A stretch of DNA of 64,000 nt from Bog-756 sp963756515 (GTDB taxonomy: Bacteria; Actinomycetota; Acidimicrobiia; Acidimicrobiales; RAAP-2). Where the stretch lies: assembly GCA_963756515.1 (NCBI GenBank), contig CAVWNV010000010.1:1-64000 (forward strand), read 5' to 3'. Positions 24,428 through 33,911 of the stretch are shown here, piece by piece (position 1 is the stretch's first letter; every line of letters starts with the position of its first letter). The translations under genes and the position numbers were made by a program. The notes under the pieces are model-generated. The model was given only the letters and a program-made list of their open reading frames with translations, was not told the DNA's origin and searched no databases.

Positions 24428-24832
24428 TCAACCTTTGGAAACTCGGGGTGCATGGCGAGCATGCTGTCTCGCTCTGAGCTCTTTGAGATCCGCGTTGAGG
24501 GCGTCGAAGTAGTTGTAATCCCGCTTGGTGGTTCGGACGGGGATTCCCAGGACGGCCACAGGGAGGACGACGGACTGGTTGGCGAGGCTCGGCCCGCCAC
24601 AGCTTTGAACGGGGTCGCCGAGGCCCGAACGGACCTTCCTGACCTCGGTTACGAGTCGCGTCTGACTCCGAACGCACTCGGTCAGACGCTGACGGACTCG
24701 CGTCACACATCGGTCGACGCCAAGCTCTTCGAGCGCCACCTCGCATCCAGGCGCGGGGGACAGGAGCTCGTCGATGTCGGCGATGAGCTGGGCCAGGTGG
24801 GCATTTTGAAAGCTGGAGTCGAGAGTCGTCAT
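24428..24832 (-). CDS. Unrecognised 134-residue protein
   Basis: The only gene of the island on the minus strand, ending 7 bases from the exosortase stop. The predicted protein starts MTTLDSSFQNAHLAQLIADI and contains a helical charged region (CVTRVRQRLTECVRSQTRLV) and a C-terminal YFDALNADLKELRAR. It has no signal peptide or membrane segment and has three cysteines. Codon use is plausible for a real gene. The ATG at 24832 borders an AT-rich intergenic region shared with the divergent surface-protein gene. No family recognised. Confidence 0.5.
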   Translation of the reverse strand: MTTLDSSFQNAHLAQLIADIDELLSPAPGCEVALEELGVDRCVTRVRQRLTECVRSQTRLVTEVRKVRSGLGDPVQSCGGPSLANQSVVLPVAVLGIPVRTTKRDYNYFDALNADLKELRARQHARHAPRVSKG

Positions 24833-25216
24833 AAAGGATAATTACCTATAGAAATACTAGAGCTTAGGAGGCGTGGCCGAAAGAGGGTCTCGGATTCCTG
24901 CCCTGTGTTTCACAACTTGGCTGCCACGCTGAGTGACTGTTGTGGCTGGATCCGAGAGCAAAGGGGTCCCGACCTTGACACCCGCCCAACGTCGCTCCTA
25001 GCTTTAACCCAGTATTTTACTAGGTTTTGTCGTCTAAGGGGTGGGGCCCCGGGAGGGGTGTCCGTCCTGTCCCGTCAAGGAGCCTTTCATGAAGTCGCTT
25101 TCCGCCCAACGAGGCTTGGCTTCCAATGCGCCTCCGGCCGCGCTCGGGAAGCTCACGTCGAGTGGTACGAAACGCGAAACCAGTTCGTCTCCGAAGCAGC
25201 TGAACGCGGAATTCCG
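24833..25216. other. Divergent intergenic region
   Basis: A 384-base gap, AT-richer than its surroundings near 24833-24870 and 25005-25030. A TTGACA near 24975, followed 18 bases later by TAGCTT, could be a promoter for the downstream surface-protein and pst genes. The open frame that continues upstream of 25217 lacks any recognisable domain; I see no other feature. Confidence 0.3.
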
Positions 25217-26041
25217 ATGAGAGAGGGAGACTCACATGTATCGGCGAGCTCCGACGGCGGGCGTTCGGCTTCCGGCGAGTCGACGCCGACGGCTGTGATC
25301 CGAACAATCCGGCTCAATGACGCTCCGTCGCGTCCGACGCTCGGGCTGGCGGCCGCCATCCTCTTCGGGACTGCCACCGCGTTGATGATGGTGCCCTCGG
25401 CGGGTGGGGCCGCTGCGACGGCCGGGACCGAGGTGATCACCCAACCCGTCCAGACCAAGCCGCTGGGCTCGGGGGGATCTGCCACGGAATACGGCGTTGA
25501 GCTACCGACCGGGGCCAGCTGCCCAGGAGACACGGCCCACAAGGGCTATCGCGTGTACAGCTTCTTGATACCCACGGGCGTCTCGTTGGCAGGACTCGAC
25601 GTGAGGGGTTCGCTCCCGTTCAGAGGTCAACCAGGCCATCCGTATTACGGCTTCGTCGCCTACGGGGGCGCGTACTACGGGGCCGTCAATACCGATGAGG
25701 ACACCGGACAGATTCCTACGCTTCCATATGAGTTCACGTGGTCACGCCTGACTTCCAGGGACCTCATTGCGGCCGGGGAGAAGTCGTCCATCTGGGTGGG
25801 TGGAATTGCCTGTGCCACGGCCACCGGGACGGTCACCAACTACTGGAGCTCAGAGATCGAGTTCACGGCCAGCTCATCCGACCCCCACGGCTTCACCTGG
25901 CGGGTGCTCGATCCTCCCTCTCCTTCCCTCAATCTCGGACTGTGGATCAGCGTTCTACTCATTGTTCTGGCTGTCATGTTCGGCGCCGGGGCCGTGATGC
26001 TCAGCCGACGCCAACGAGAGGCTCACCATGTCGATCAGTGA
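25217..26041 (+). CDS. Surface protein, divergent member of the island family
   Basis: A 274-residue exported protein. A signal/membrane segment (LGLAAAILFGTATALMMVPS) is followed by an extracellular domain that keeps the family pattern: TGASCPGDTAHKGYRVYSFL, IPTLPYEFTW, WVGGIACA and YWSSEIEFTASSSDPHGFTW. The two conserved cysteines are present. The C-terminus is one membrane helix (LWISVLLIVLAVMFGAGAVM) plus a basic tail, without PEVPY or LAFTG, so it seems simply membrane-anchored. The start is uncertain: ATG 25217 has no good ribosome binding site. It precedes pstC by 33 bases and is probably co-transcribed with it. Confidence 0.68.
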   Translation: MREGDSHVSASSDGGRSASGESTPTAVIRTIRLNDAPSRPTLGLAAAILFGTATALMMVPSAGGAAATAGTEVITQPVQTKPLGSGGSATEYGVELPTGASCPGDTAHKGYRVYSFLIPTGVSLAGLDVRGSLPFRGQPGHPYYGFVAYGGAYYGAVNTDEDTGQIPTLPYEFTWSRLTSRDLIAAGEKSSIWVGGIACATATGTVTNYWSSEIEFTASSSDPHGFTWRVLDPPSPSLNLGLWISVLLIVLAVMFGAGAVMLSRRQREAHHVDQ

Positions 26042-26074
26042 CCGGAGATCTCGGCAACAGCGCCTCGGGTCGGA

Positions 26075-27109
26075 ATGGGACCAGCGGTGAGCAGCGCCGC
26101 AGCTCCGGCCCCTGTATGGGACGCCGTAAATACCCAACCGAGGCGACGAATCAGGCCCAGGCCAGGTCCCGCCGACCGGGCATTCCTGGGCCTGACCCGA
26201 TTTGGCGCGTTCGCCGTCATGGCGGTAATCGCCGCCATCGGTCTGTTCCTGTCGATTCAGGCCTTTACCGCCATCCGCGTGGCCAAACTCTCCTTCTTGA
26301 CGACCCAGGCATGGGAGCCGGATGCCCATCACTTTGGTGTCGCCGGCATCCTGACCGGCACCATTTTCATCGCTCTCGTGGCGGTCCTGATCGCCATACC
26401 GATCTCACTCGGGCTCTCCCTCTTCATTTCGGAGATCGCCCCGCAACGAATCAAGCGCACTCTTGTCTCTCTGGTGGATTTGATGGCAGCCATCCCGAGT
26501 GTCGTGTACGGGCTATGGGCCTGGCTCTTCCTCGAGGGCCGTACCATTGGTCTGTCCAGATGGATCTCGACATGGTTCGGTTGGATCCCGATCTTCAAGG
26601 TCAAGGGAGCCGACCCCACCAATCCCCTCGGGTCGGCCAGCGTCTACAGTGCCTCAACCTTCATCGTCGGGATCGCCGTTTCGTTGATGGTCATTCCGAT
26701 CCTGTGCTCCGTAATGCGCGAAGCGTTCTCGCAGGCACCCCTGGGCGAACGCGAGGGGGCCTACGCCCTGGGGGCAACCCGCTGGGGCATGATCCGCACG
26801 GTGGTCCTTCCCTTCGGTAAAGGGGGCATCATCGGCGGCACCATGCTGGGTCTGGGCCGGGCACTGGGCGAGACCATTGTCGTGATCCTCATCATCTCGC
26901 CGGTATTCACTGTCAACATTCACGTTCTCCAGTCGGGCGGGAACTCGGTGTCGGCACTGATCGCCAACCTTGCCAGCGAGTCGTCTTCCTTCGGCACGTC
27001 CGCACTGATGGCTGCTGGCCTGTCCCTGTTCCTCCTCACGCTCATCGTCAACTTCTCGGCATCGGCGGTAGTGGCCCGTTCGCGCTCTGGCGCAGAGAGC
27101 GATCTCTGA
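26075..27109 (+). CDS. pstC: Phosphate ABC transporter permease PstC
   Basis: A 344-residue permease with six predicted membrane segments and the conserved loop for ATPase contact, GEREGAYALGATRWGMI. GLWAWLFLEG and SLFISEIAP are family-typical. With PstA it forms the channel for phosphate import. GTG 26087 is an alternative start. The stop lies one base before the pstA ATG. Confidence 0.9.
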   Translation: MGPAVSSAAAPAPVWDAVNTQPRRRIRPRPGPADRAFLGLTRFGAFAVMAVIAAIGLFLSIQAFTAIRVAKLSFLTTQAWEPDAHHFGVAGILTGTIFIALVAVLIAIPISLGLSLFISEIAPQRIKRTLVSLVDLMAAIPSVVYGLWAWLFLEGRTIGLSRWISTWFGWIPIFKVKGADPTNPLGSASVYSASTFIVGIAVSLMVIPILCSVMREAFSQAPLGEREGAYALGATRWGMIRTVVLPFGKGGIIGGTMLGLGRALGETIVVILIISPVFTVNIHVLQSGGNSVSALIANLASESSSFGTSALMAAGLSLFLLTLIVNFSASAVVARSRSGAESDL

Positions 27110-27110
27110 G

Positions 27111-28334
27111 ATGACAATGCTCGACGAGCCAGCGATCGGGCCGCCCGTTCTCCACGTTGTTCCTCCGTCGCCTCAGCGTCGGCGCAAGCTAGGAGGCGTC
27201 CGTCGCTCCTCACTGTTCAACCTGGTGGGAGCGGCCGCAGCCGGAATCAGCATCTCGGTACTGCTCGAGCAGCTCACCGGGTTGACCGGCCCATTGGGTC
27301 TGGTGATCGTGGCCTATGCCGCCTTCATCTTGGCTTACGCAATGCTCGTCTCATTGGCGGACGACGGTCCGGCTGTGCTCGATGCCGTGATGACTGTGCT
27401 GATGGCGTCGACCGCTGTGGTGGCCTTCGGAGCCCTGGGTCTGGTCGTCGTGTACACGCTCGGCCGGGGTTGGGCGGCCCTCGTTCATACGAACTTCTAC
27501 ACCCAAGACATGTCGACGGCCGGACCCCTGGCCCCCCTCACCAAGGGCGGGATGGCCCACGCGCTGGTCGGGACCCTGTGGATGGTGGGGATCGCGGTGA
27601 TCCTCACTGTTCCACTCGGCCTGATCGCCGCCGTCTACCTGGATATGACGCGAAGCCGACCGGCCCGACTGTTCCGGACCGTAGTGGAGGCGATGACGGC
27701 GTTGCCGAGCATCTTGGCCGGACTTTTCATCTACGCCCTCTGGATACTCACCTTGGGAAATGGCCGGTCGGGGTTGGCTGCGGCCCTGGCTTTGAGCGTG
27801 ATGATGCTCCCATACATCATCAGGGCGGCGGACCTGGCCCTCCGCCTCGTCCCCGCCAATCTCCGCGAAGCATCGGCCGCATTGGGAGCCCCCAGTTGGC
27901 GGGGAGAGTGGCAGGTGGTACTCCCGACGGCGCGGTCCGGCTTGGCTACTGCGGTGATCCTCGGTATCGCCCGCGCCATCGGCGAGGCGTCGCCGGTCCT
28001 GCTGACGGCCGGCTTCACCAGCTATATGAATGCCAACCCCGTACGAGGGGCAATGGTCTCGTTGCCACTGGAGACACTCAAGTTGGTTCAGGCCGATGTG
28101 CCGGCCTACACCACTCGAGCCTTCGGTTGCGCCTCGTTTCTCCTGCTGGTGATCGTGGTGCTGTTTCTGGTGGCGAGGAAGATCGGAGGTTGGGGTCCCG
28201 GTCACCTGTCACCCCGCGGACAGCGGCGCGTGATGCAGGAATCTAAGCGTGACGCGGAGCGCTTCGCCCGCAGGTCGCGGCCGTCTTCCGAGCCCATCGT
28301 CGCAGCCGGGCATCTGACGGGAGATGGCACGTGA
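27111..28334 (+). CDS. pstA: Phosphate ABC transporter permease PstA
   Basis: A 407-residue permease, longer than typical PstA (about 280-300) because of an N-terminal extension containing two to three extra hydrophobic segments before the core. The core shows HALVGTLWMVGIAVILTVPL, ALPSILAGLFIYALW, and the EAA-type loop NLREASAALGAPSWRGEWQV followed by AIGEASPVLLTAGF. About 60 charged cytoplasmic residues follow the last segment. The stop overlaps the start of the next gene (GTGA). Confidence 0.9.
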   Translation: MTMLDEPAIGPPVLHVVPPSPQRRRKLGGVRRSSLFNLVGAAAAGISISVLLEQLTGLTGPLGLVIVAYAAFILAYAMLVSLADDGPAVLDAVMTVLMASTAVVAFGALGLVVVYTLGRGWAALVHTNFYTQDMSTAGPLAPLTKGGMAHALVGTLWMVGIAVILTVPLGLIAAVYLDMTRSRPARLFRTVVEAMTALPSILAGLFIYALWILTLGNGRSGLAAALALSVMMLPYIIRAADLALRLVPANLREASAALGAPSWRGEWQVVLPTARSGLATAVILGIARAIGEASPVLLTAGFTSYMNANPVRGAMVSLPLETLKLVQADVPAYTTRAFGCASFLLLVIVVLFLVARKIGGWGPGHLSPRGQRRVMQESKRDAERFARRSRPSSEPIVAAGHLTGDGT

Positions 28335-29995
28335 GGTTGATCGAATTTACTCCGAGCCGGCTGATGCGGACCAAGGTCTGGTTGGTTTTGGTCCTGACGG
28401 TCGGACTCGTGGGTCTCGTGCTCGCGGCGCCTCCCGCTGGTGCGGTCAGCTACGTACCGGTATCAGGCGAAGGGTCCTCGTGGTCGGCCAACGCGCTCAA
28501 CCAGTGGATCGCCAATGTTCAACAGGATGGGATGCGGATCAACTTCACCGCCAACGGCTCCACCACCGGGCGACAGGATTGGATCAAAGGACTCACCGAC
28601 TTCGCTGCCTCGGACATTCCGTTCCAGACCAACCCTAACGACGGATCTGCTCCTGAGAGTCCGACGGCGGGCAGCTTTGCCTACATGCCGATCACCGCTG
28701 GCGGAACGGTGTTCATGTACAACCTCAAGATCAACGGCCAGCAGGTCACCAACCTGCGTCTCTCCGGTCCGAACATCGCCAAGATCTTCACGGACGCCAT
28801 CACCAACTGGGACGATCCGGCCATTGCCACTGACAACCCTGGGCTCAAGCTGCCGAACCAGACCATCGTCCCCGTGGTGCGTTCGGACGGTGCGGGCTCG
28901 AGCTACTTCCTGTCCCAATGGATGATCAGCCAGGACCCTTCTGTTTGGAGCTCCTATTGCTCGAAGTCCGGTCGTGCGCCAGCCTGCGGTCCGACATCGT
29001 TCTACCCAACGATCTCAGGTTCGTCGATGATCGCCCAATCCGGTGACCTGGGAGTGTCCGGTTATGTCTCTCAGGGCTACGCCAACGGTTCCATCGGCTA
29101 CGTCAACTACTCCTACGCCCTGGCCGACAAATTCCCCGTCGCCCAGATGCTCAACGCGGCCGGGTACTACACCGAACCCACCGCTCAGAATGTCGCCGTG
29201 TCCCTGCTTCAGGATCAAGTCGACACCACCGACGTCAACAACCCCGCCCTCTATCTCACCCAGAACCTGTCTGGTGTCTGGACCGACACCGATCCTCGGG
29301 CGTACCCACTGTCCGAGTATGGATACCTGATCCTGCCGACCAACGTCCAGGGTCAGTTCACAACAGCCAAGGGGACAACTCTGGCCGCGTTCTCCTACTA
29401 CGCCATGTGCCAAGGCCAGCAGTATTCGGCCCAACTCGGCTATTCGCCGATGCCGATCAACCTGGTCCAGGCCAGCTTCGCCCAGATCGCCAAGATCCCC
29501 GGGGCCGATGTCCAATCCATCAACATCGCCAACTGCAACAATCCCACGTTCTCGCCGACTGGGATCAACCTGCTGGCACAGACGGCTCCCTATCCTCCGG
29601 CCTGCGACAAGCAGGGGCTGACCCAGTGCACCACCGGGACGGGCGGAGCGGCTGTTTCGACGCCGATCAGTGCCGGAGCCCCCGAAGCGAGCGTGCCTGG
29701 TGCTGCGGCGGCCGCAGCTGCAGGGGGCTCCAATGTCGGGACGGGAGCCGGTGCCGCCTCTTCTGTTGCTGGCGCGGCCGGCGCCGGGTCCAGTGGTGCC
29801 TGTGCTTCAGCCTCCAACTGCCCATCGGCAAGTGCATCTTCGGATGCAGCACCAACTGCAGCCACGCTGATCCTGCCGGCGTCCGCAGGATGGACGATGA
29901 CCCAGACGTTGATGGTGCTGATCGTCCTCGTCGTCTTGTCTGTGATCCTCATCCCGGGCCTGGTCTCTCGACGAGCGAGGAAGCGAAAGCAATGA
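28331..29995 (+). CDS. pstS: Membrane-anchored PstS phosphate-binding protein
   Basis: A 554-residue protein. The signal peptide ends near AGAVSYVP. The PstS domain (about 40-410) has SGEGSSWSANALNQWI, INFTANGSTTGRQDW, DFAASDIPF, RSDGAGSSYFLSQW and ANGSIGYVNYSYA, matching phosphate-binding loops. A long Ala/Gly/Ser linker (about 430-515) leads to one C-terminal membrane helix (TQTLMVLIVLVVLSVILIPG) and a RRARKRK tail. Actinobacterial PstS is usually a lipoprotein; here a C-terminal anchor replaces the lipobox. Start GTG 28331 overlaps pstA, and the stop overlaps the next gene (ATGA). Confidence 0.85.
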   Translation: MRLIEFTPSRLMRTKVWLVLVLTVGLVGLVLAAPPAGAVSYVPVSGEGSSWSANALNQWIANVQQDGMRINFTANGSTTGRQDWIKGLTDFAASDIPFQTNPNDGSAPESPTAGSFAYMPITAGGTVFMYNLKINGQQVTNLRLSGPNIAKIFTDAITNWDDPAIATDNPGLKLPNQTIVPVVRSDGAGSSYFLSQWMISQDPSVWSSYCSKSGRAPACGPTSFYPTISGSSMIAQSGDLGVSGYVSQGYANGSIGYVNYSYALADKFPVAQMLNAAGYYTEPTAQNVAVSLLQDQVDTTDVNNPALYLTQNLSGVWTDTDPRAYPLSEYGYLILPTNVQGQFTTAKGTTLAAFSYYAMCQGQQYSAQLGYSPMPINLVQASFAQIAKIPGADVQSINIANCNNPTFSPTGINLLAQTAPYPPACDKQGLTQCTTGTGGAAVSTPISAGAPEASVPGAAAAAAAGGSNVGTGAGAASSVAGAAGAGSSGACASASNCPSASASSDAAPTAATLILPASAGWTMTQTLMVLIVLVVLSVILIPGLVSRRARKRKQ

Positions 29996-32808
29996 TTCCT
30001 CGTCACTCGGGAAATCACCGGCGCGCTTCCGGTCCAAGGTTCGGTTCGACCAGGCCGAGGACGATCCTGGGCATCGTCCTCGTACTTGTCGCCTTCGTCG
30101 TGGTTCCGAGCGAGTTGATCAAGGCCACAGCGGCTTCCCACGATGCCGCCGGCGCGGCTGGCACAGTGATGGGTCTGCCGACGACATCATCAGCGGTGAC
30201 GGTCTCGGAACCGAACGCAGCCAGCGGAAGCGCCTTCCCAAACCTCAAGGTCACTGTCAACCAGACGCAAAACCTCGTGAATCAGGACATCTCTGTCTCA
30301 TGGACCGGGGGATCTCAGACCATCAGCGGCAGCCCCGGTGACTTCAACGGCAACTACCTCCAGATCTTCGAGTGCTGGGGCGATCCTGAGACGACCTACC
30401 CTGACTATTCGTCCGACCCCGGACCGCCCCCGTCTCAGTGTGAGTTCGGTGGAGAGAGCAGCACACCCACGAGTTCGTACCCGATTCAGGAAAGCGGTTA
30501 CGAGTATTCTCGAATCCTTTCTCAAACCGGATGGGAAACGTACAGCCAACTCCAGGCTTGCACGTCTTCAACAACCACCTGCCAGGTGCCCGGTTATGGG
30601 AGTTTGTACAACGACAGCAGGGACCATTTCGTCATCGAACCGTTCGATGCGGTGGACGGTACCTCGGTCGGCCAGCAGGCGGACTACAACTACGACTCCA
30701 ACGTATTGAGTCCTCAGCCGTTCTGGCTGAATCCGTACTACAGCTTTGACACCACCAATGAGGTCGATTTCGCCCGAACCTTCCAGGGTGGAACGGGCAA
30801 TCAGCTGTTTCAGGTCGATACCGGTCTCGAAGCACCAGGCCTTGGATGCGGCCAAGACATCCAGCCACAGGCTGGCGGCGGGACAAAGACCCCCCAGTGT
30901 TGGCTTGTGGTCGTCCCCCGAAGCACGGCCAGTACCGAGAACCCTGCCGGTGTTCAGCCGGGCGGGGTGGCCACTTCGCCGCTCAGTCCGACGGCCTGGG
31001 CCAACCGCATCGCCATTCCCCTGGGGTTCAACCCCGTGGGGTCGAGTTGCTCCGTCAATGCGGCCACCGAGGGCATCGAAGGAAGCGAGTTGGCGACGGA
31101 GGCGGTCGCCAGTTGGCAGCCAGCCTTGTGCGGGCAGTCGAGCTCAACGTCTTACAGCTTTCTCCAGAACACTGATGACCAGGCTCGGTCGAACCTGACC
31201 AGTCCGGGCTACGGCTCGGTTGGCATGTCGGTCTTCTCCAACCCGATCGACCCGAGTCAGACGACGTCAAACAATCCAGTCGTCTATGCGCCACTGACGC
31301 TCTCGGGAACTGTCATCGGATTCAATATCGATCGCGTTCCCGCGGTAGTGAACGGCCAGCAGGTCGCCAGTGAGGCGGCAGTTCAAGGGAGCCGCATAGA
31401 AACAATCAACCTGACCCCGCGGCTGGTGGCCAAACTGCTTACTGAGTCCTACAAGGGTCAATTCGTAGACTTCAATGCGGCAAACCCTGGAGCCAGCTAC
31501 GACTGGGTCCAAAGCAATCCGCAGACCCTGTTCAGCGATCCGGACTTCTTGCAGTTCAATCCGGAGTTCGCCGACCTGTCGACAGAGCAACAGGTGGATA
31601 CAGGAACGCTTCTTGTCGAAGAGGCTAGTTCCGATGCGGCCTCGACGCTCTGGAAGTGGGTCCTCAGCGATCCGGAGGCACAGAGCTGGTTGGCGGGTAA
31701 TCCTGATCCGTGGGGTATGTACGTCAATCCGAATTACTCCACCAGTGCCTCGTACAAGTACAACACGTCGGGTTCAGCATTCGCGGCGACCACACCGGAG
31801 AATTTTCCGAAGAGTGACACGTTCTGTGAAAGCGTCACCGGCGCCGGCGATCCGCCCATTGGATCGCAAGCCCTCCGCCCGCTGTGCATCTTGGACTGGT
31901 CCCCGTACGCACAGTCGATGAAGGCTGCGGCCCAGGACGCTTCCGAAGCCAACGATCAGGCCAAGACGACGTTCACGCCCACGGCCACGTCCGCCGATGC
32001 CGCATGGGGATCAAACGGACCGCAGTCGCCGGGGACCTATGTGGTAATGACCGTGACGGACTCGGCCTCTGCCGATCTCTACGGACTGCAATCAGCGAGT
32101 TTGAGTCGATCGGGGGACGACTCCGCTGCAGGCAGTCGGACTTTCGTGACTCCCAATACTGCCAGCCTTCTCGCCGGGGAGCAGTCCATGACCAAGAGTG
32201 CGGTTACGGGTGTCCTGCAGACGAACGTGTCAACAAACGCCACCGGCGCCTATCCGTTGACCATGCTGACGTATGCCGCCGCCACCCCAGAATCGCTGAG
32301 CCCCGGTGATCGGTCCAAATACGCGAGCTTTGTCCAATATGCAGTTCAGGCGGGTCAAACGCCTGGTCAGCTTCCCGGGCAGCTCCCCGACGGGTATGTG
32401 CCGTTGCCGTCCGACCTGCAGAGCGAGGCGCTGAGTGCGGCCAAGACGATCCTGAATCCGCCCGCCGGGCCCACTTCGGGGCAATCAGCTGCGGTGACCT
32501 CCCCATCCGCTTCTGCGGCACTCCCTGATGACGCCTCCTTCACTGGGGGATCGGCGGCTGCTTCCGCTTCGACTCCCGCCGCATCATCTGGATCAAAGTC
32601 CAGGACGCGAAGGCTTGGACCCGCGGCTCTTACTTCGGTGAGAACTCGAGGCACACCGATCGGTGTTCTTCGGTGGGTGCTGCCAATCGCCCTTGTTATC
32701 GGGATCCTGGCCGGATTGGCAGGGTGGGTAATGGGCTGGTCCCGCCGAAGGCCGAGGGCAAGTGGTGCAGCAATCCAATCCGAACCAGTGGAGCGAGGTC
32801 CGACATGA
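29992..32808 (+). CDS. Large anchored surface protein with a solute-binding-like region
   Basis: A 938-residue exported protein. An N-terminal membrane/signal segment (ILGIVLVLVAFVVVPSELI) leads to a beta-rich region (VNQTQNLVNQDISVSWTGG, NYLQIFECWGDPE) with many cysteines. A middle part (about 430-600) includes VYAPLTLSGTVIGFNIDR and INLTPRLVAKLLTESYKG, which resemble PstS-type binding loops and PstS lobe order. A Ser/Ala-rich linker, one C-terminal membrane helix (LRWVLPIALVIGILAGLAGWV) and a basic tail follow. It is translationally coupled to pstS. The role is unknown; perhaps it binds phosphate esters or delivers ligand to PstS. Confidence 0.72.
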   Translation: MIPRHSGNHRRASGPRFGSTRPRTILGIVLVLVAFVVVPSELIKATAASHDAAGAAGTVMGLPTTSSAVTVSEPNAASGSAFPNLKVTVNQTQNLVNQDISVSWTGGSQTISGSPGDFNGNYLQIFECWGDPETTYPDYSSDPGPPPSQCEFGGESSTPTSSYPIQESGYEYSRILSQTGWETYSQLQACTSSTTTCQVPGYGSLYNDSRDHFVIEPFDAVDGTSVGQQADYNYDSNVLSPQPFWLNPYYSFDTTNEVDFARTFQGGTGNQLFQVDTGLEAPGLGCGQDIQPQAGGGTKTPQCWLVVVPRSTASTENPAGVQPGGVATSPLSPTAWANRIAIPLGFNPVGSSCSVNAATEGIEGSELATEAVASWQPALCGQSSSTSYSFLQNTDDQARSNLTSPGYGSVGMSVFSNPIDPSQTTSNNPVVYAPLTLSGTVIGFNIDRVPAVVNGQQVASEAAVQGSRIETINLTPRLVAKLLTESYKGQFVDFNAANPGASYDWVQSNPQTLFSDPDFLQFNPEFADLSTEQQVDTGTLLVEEASSDAASTLWKWVLSDPEAQSWLAGNPDPWGMYVNPNYSTSASYKYNTSGSAFAATTPENFPKSDTFCESVTGAGDPPIGSQALRPLCILDWSPYAQSMKAAAQDASEANDQAKTTFTPTATSADAAWGSNGPQSPGTYVVMTVTDSASADLYGLQSASLSRSGDDSAAGSRTFVTPNTASLLAGEQSMTKSAVTGVLQTNVSTNATGAYPLTMLTYAAATPESLSPGDRSKYASFVQYAVQAGQTPGQLPGQLPDGYVPLPSDLQSEALSAAKTILNPPAGPTSGQSAAVTSPSASAALPDDASFTGGSAAASASTPAASSGSKSRTRRLGPAALTSVRTRGTPIGVLRWVLPIALVIGILAGLAGWVMGWSRRRPRASGAAIQSEPVERGPT

Positions 32809-32903
32809 CCTACAGACAAGGCAGATCATTGCAAGATGCCGGGAGTTCAGCTTCACCGAAGGATCCGAATCCACTATCGAGAGAAAGAGAGCAGTCAGCA
32901 GGC

Positions 32904-33911
32904 ATGACCCACGCAACCAGACCACCACGCGCGAATCGTCACCTACATTCGGCGACCAATCGGCGAGACGTGCCTATTCGTCATCGACTGAGAGCAGTGT
33001 TAGCCGCTCTGATGGCCACCGGAGGGCTGTTCCTGTTGCTCTCCACGGGTGCGTCGGCTGCGACGTTGAATGGAACGGCCACGATCGAGGCCCCCGACAG
33101 CTCGGCACTGACGTATCCGGCTTCGTCGACGACACTCTTTACAATTACCGCGTCGACGGGAGCTGTCTGCTCGAACAGTACGGCTGGTGACGGCACCAAG
33201 GTCTACACGTATCTCGTACCGAAGGGGACGAACCTCCAGAGCTTGACCGTTGCCAGCAACGTGATCTCGACGGGCTACGCGATCTTCGACTACACAGGAG
33301 CACCGATCGAGAACCTCCAAGTTGCCTCGAACGATGTTGTTCCGACCCTTTCGAACCAATTGGAATGGGAACCCGCCGTCACCAGCAGCCTCTTGTCTAC
33401 TCTGCTGGCGGGGACAGATGGCGTTTGGGAGGCCGGCATCGCCTGCGTGAACGGTACTGGCGAGCTGACCGACAACTGGAACACCGAGGTCACCTTCACA
33501 GCCGATTCGGGCGATCCAAACGGCTTTACCTGGAAAGCGGTCCCCGGTGATCCATCCGGGTCGACCACGACCACAACTGCGGCCGGCACCACGGCGACGA
33601 CTGCGGCTGGGACTACGGCTACCACGGTTGCCGGGTCCACATCGACCACGACGGCGGCCGGGTCCACGTCAACCACTACGACCCCATCTTCATCCGGATC
33701 AAGTGGAGTCGGCGGCGCGGGCACCTCGTCTGGTTCGTCAGGTTCAACCGGTTCCAGTGGCACGAGTTCCACCGGTGGTGCGTTGGCGTTCACGGGCTTG
33801 CCTGCACCTGTGGGCAAGATATTCGGCGCGGGTCTTCTAGGGATCGGTTTGGGATTGATGCTCCTCGGGACCAGCAGCCGCAGGAGGACCAGGAGCCGGT
33901 GGGCAAATTGA
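32904..33911 (+). CDS. Surface protein with LAFTG sortase signal (copy 1)
   Basis: A 335-residue exported protein of the island family. After an N-terminal membrane segment (LAALMATGGLFLLLSTGASA) the domain carries LNGTATIEAPDSSALTYP, TGAVCSNSTAGDGTKVYTY, TLSNQLEWEP, EAGIACVNG and WNTEVTFTADSGDPNGFTW. A Thr/Ser/Gly stalk with short repeats (AAGTTATT-type) ends in the sorting signal LAFTG (from residue 294), a hydrophobic helix, and RRRTRSR. LAXTG motifs are substrates of class E sortases. ATG 32904 aligns with the start of the next paralogue; an upstream ATG at 32805 that overlaps the previous stop (ATGA) is an alternative start. Confidence 0.8.
   Translation: MTHATRPPRANRHLHSATNRRDVPIRHRLRAVLAALMATGGLFLLLSTGASAATLNGTATIEAPDSSALTYPASSTTLFTITASTGAVCSNSTAGDGTKVYTYLVPKGTNLQSLTVASNVISTGYAIFDYTGAPIENLQVASNDVVPTLSNQLEWEPAVTSSLLSTLLAGTDGVWEAGIACVNGTGELTDNWNTEVTFTADSGDPNGFTWKAVPGDPSGSTTTTTAAGTTATTAAGTTATTVAGSTSTTTAAGSTSTTTTPSSSGSSGVGGAGTSSGSSGSTGSSGTSSTGGALAFTGLPAPVGKIFGAGLLGIGLGLMLLGTSSRRRTRSRWAN

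Noticed and set aside
29407..29991. An N-terminal extension of the 938-residue gene giving a frame of 1133 codons.
   Set aside because: It overlaps the pstS coding sequence in another frame and reads as low-complexity Arg/Pro/Cys sequence; the ATG overlapping the pstS stop is the natural start.
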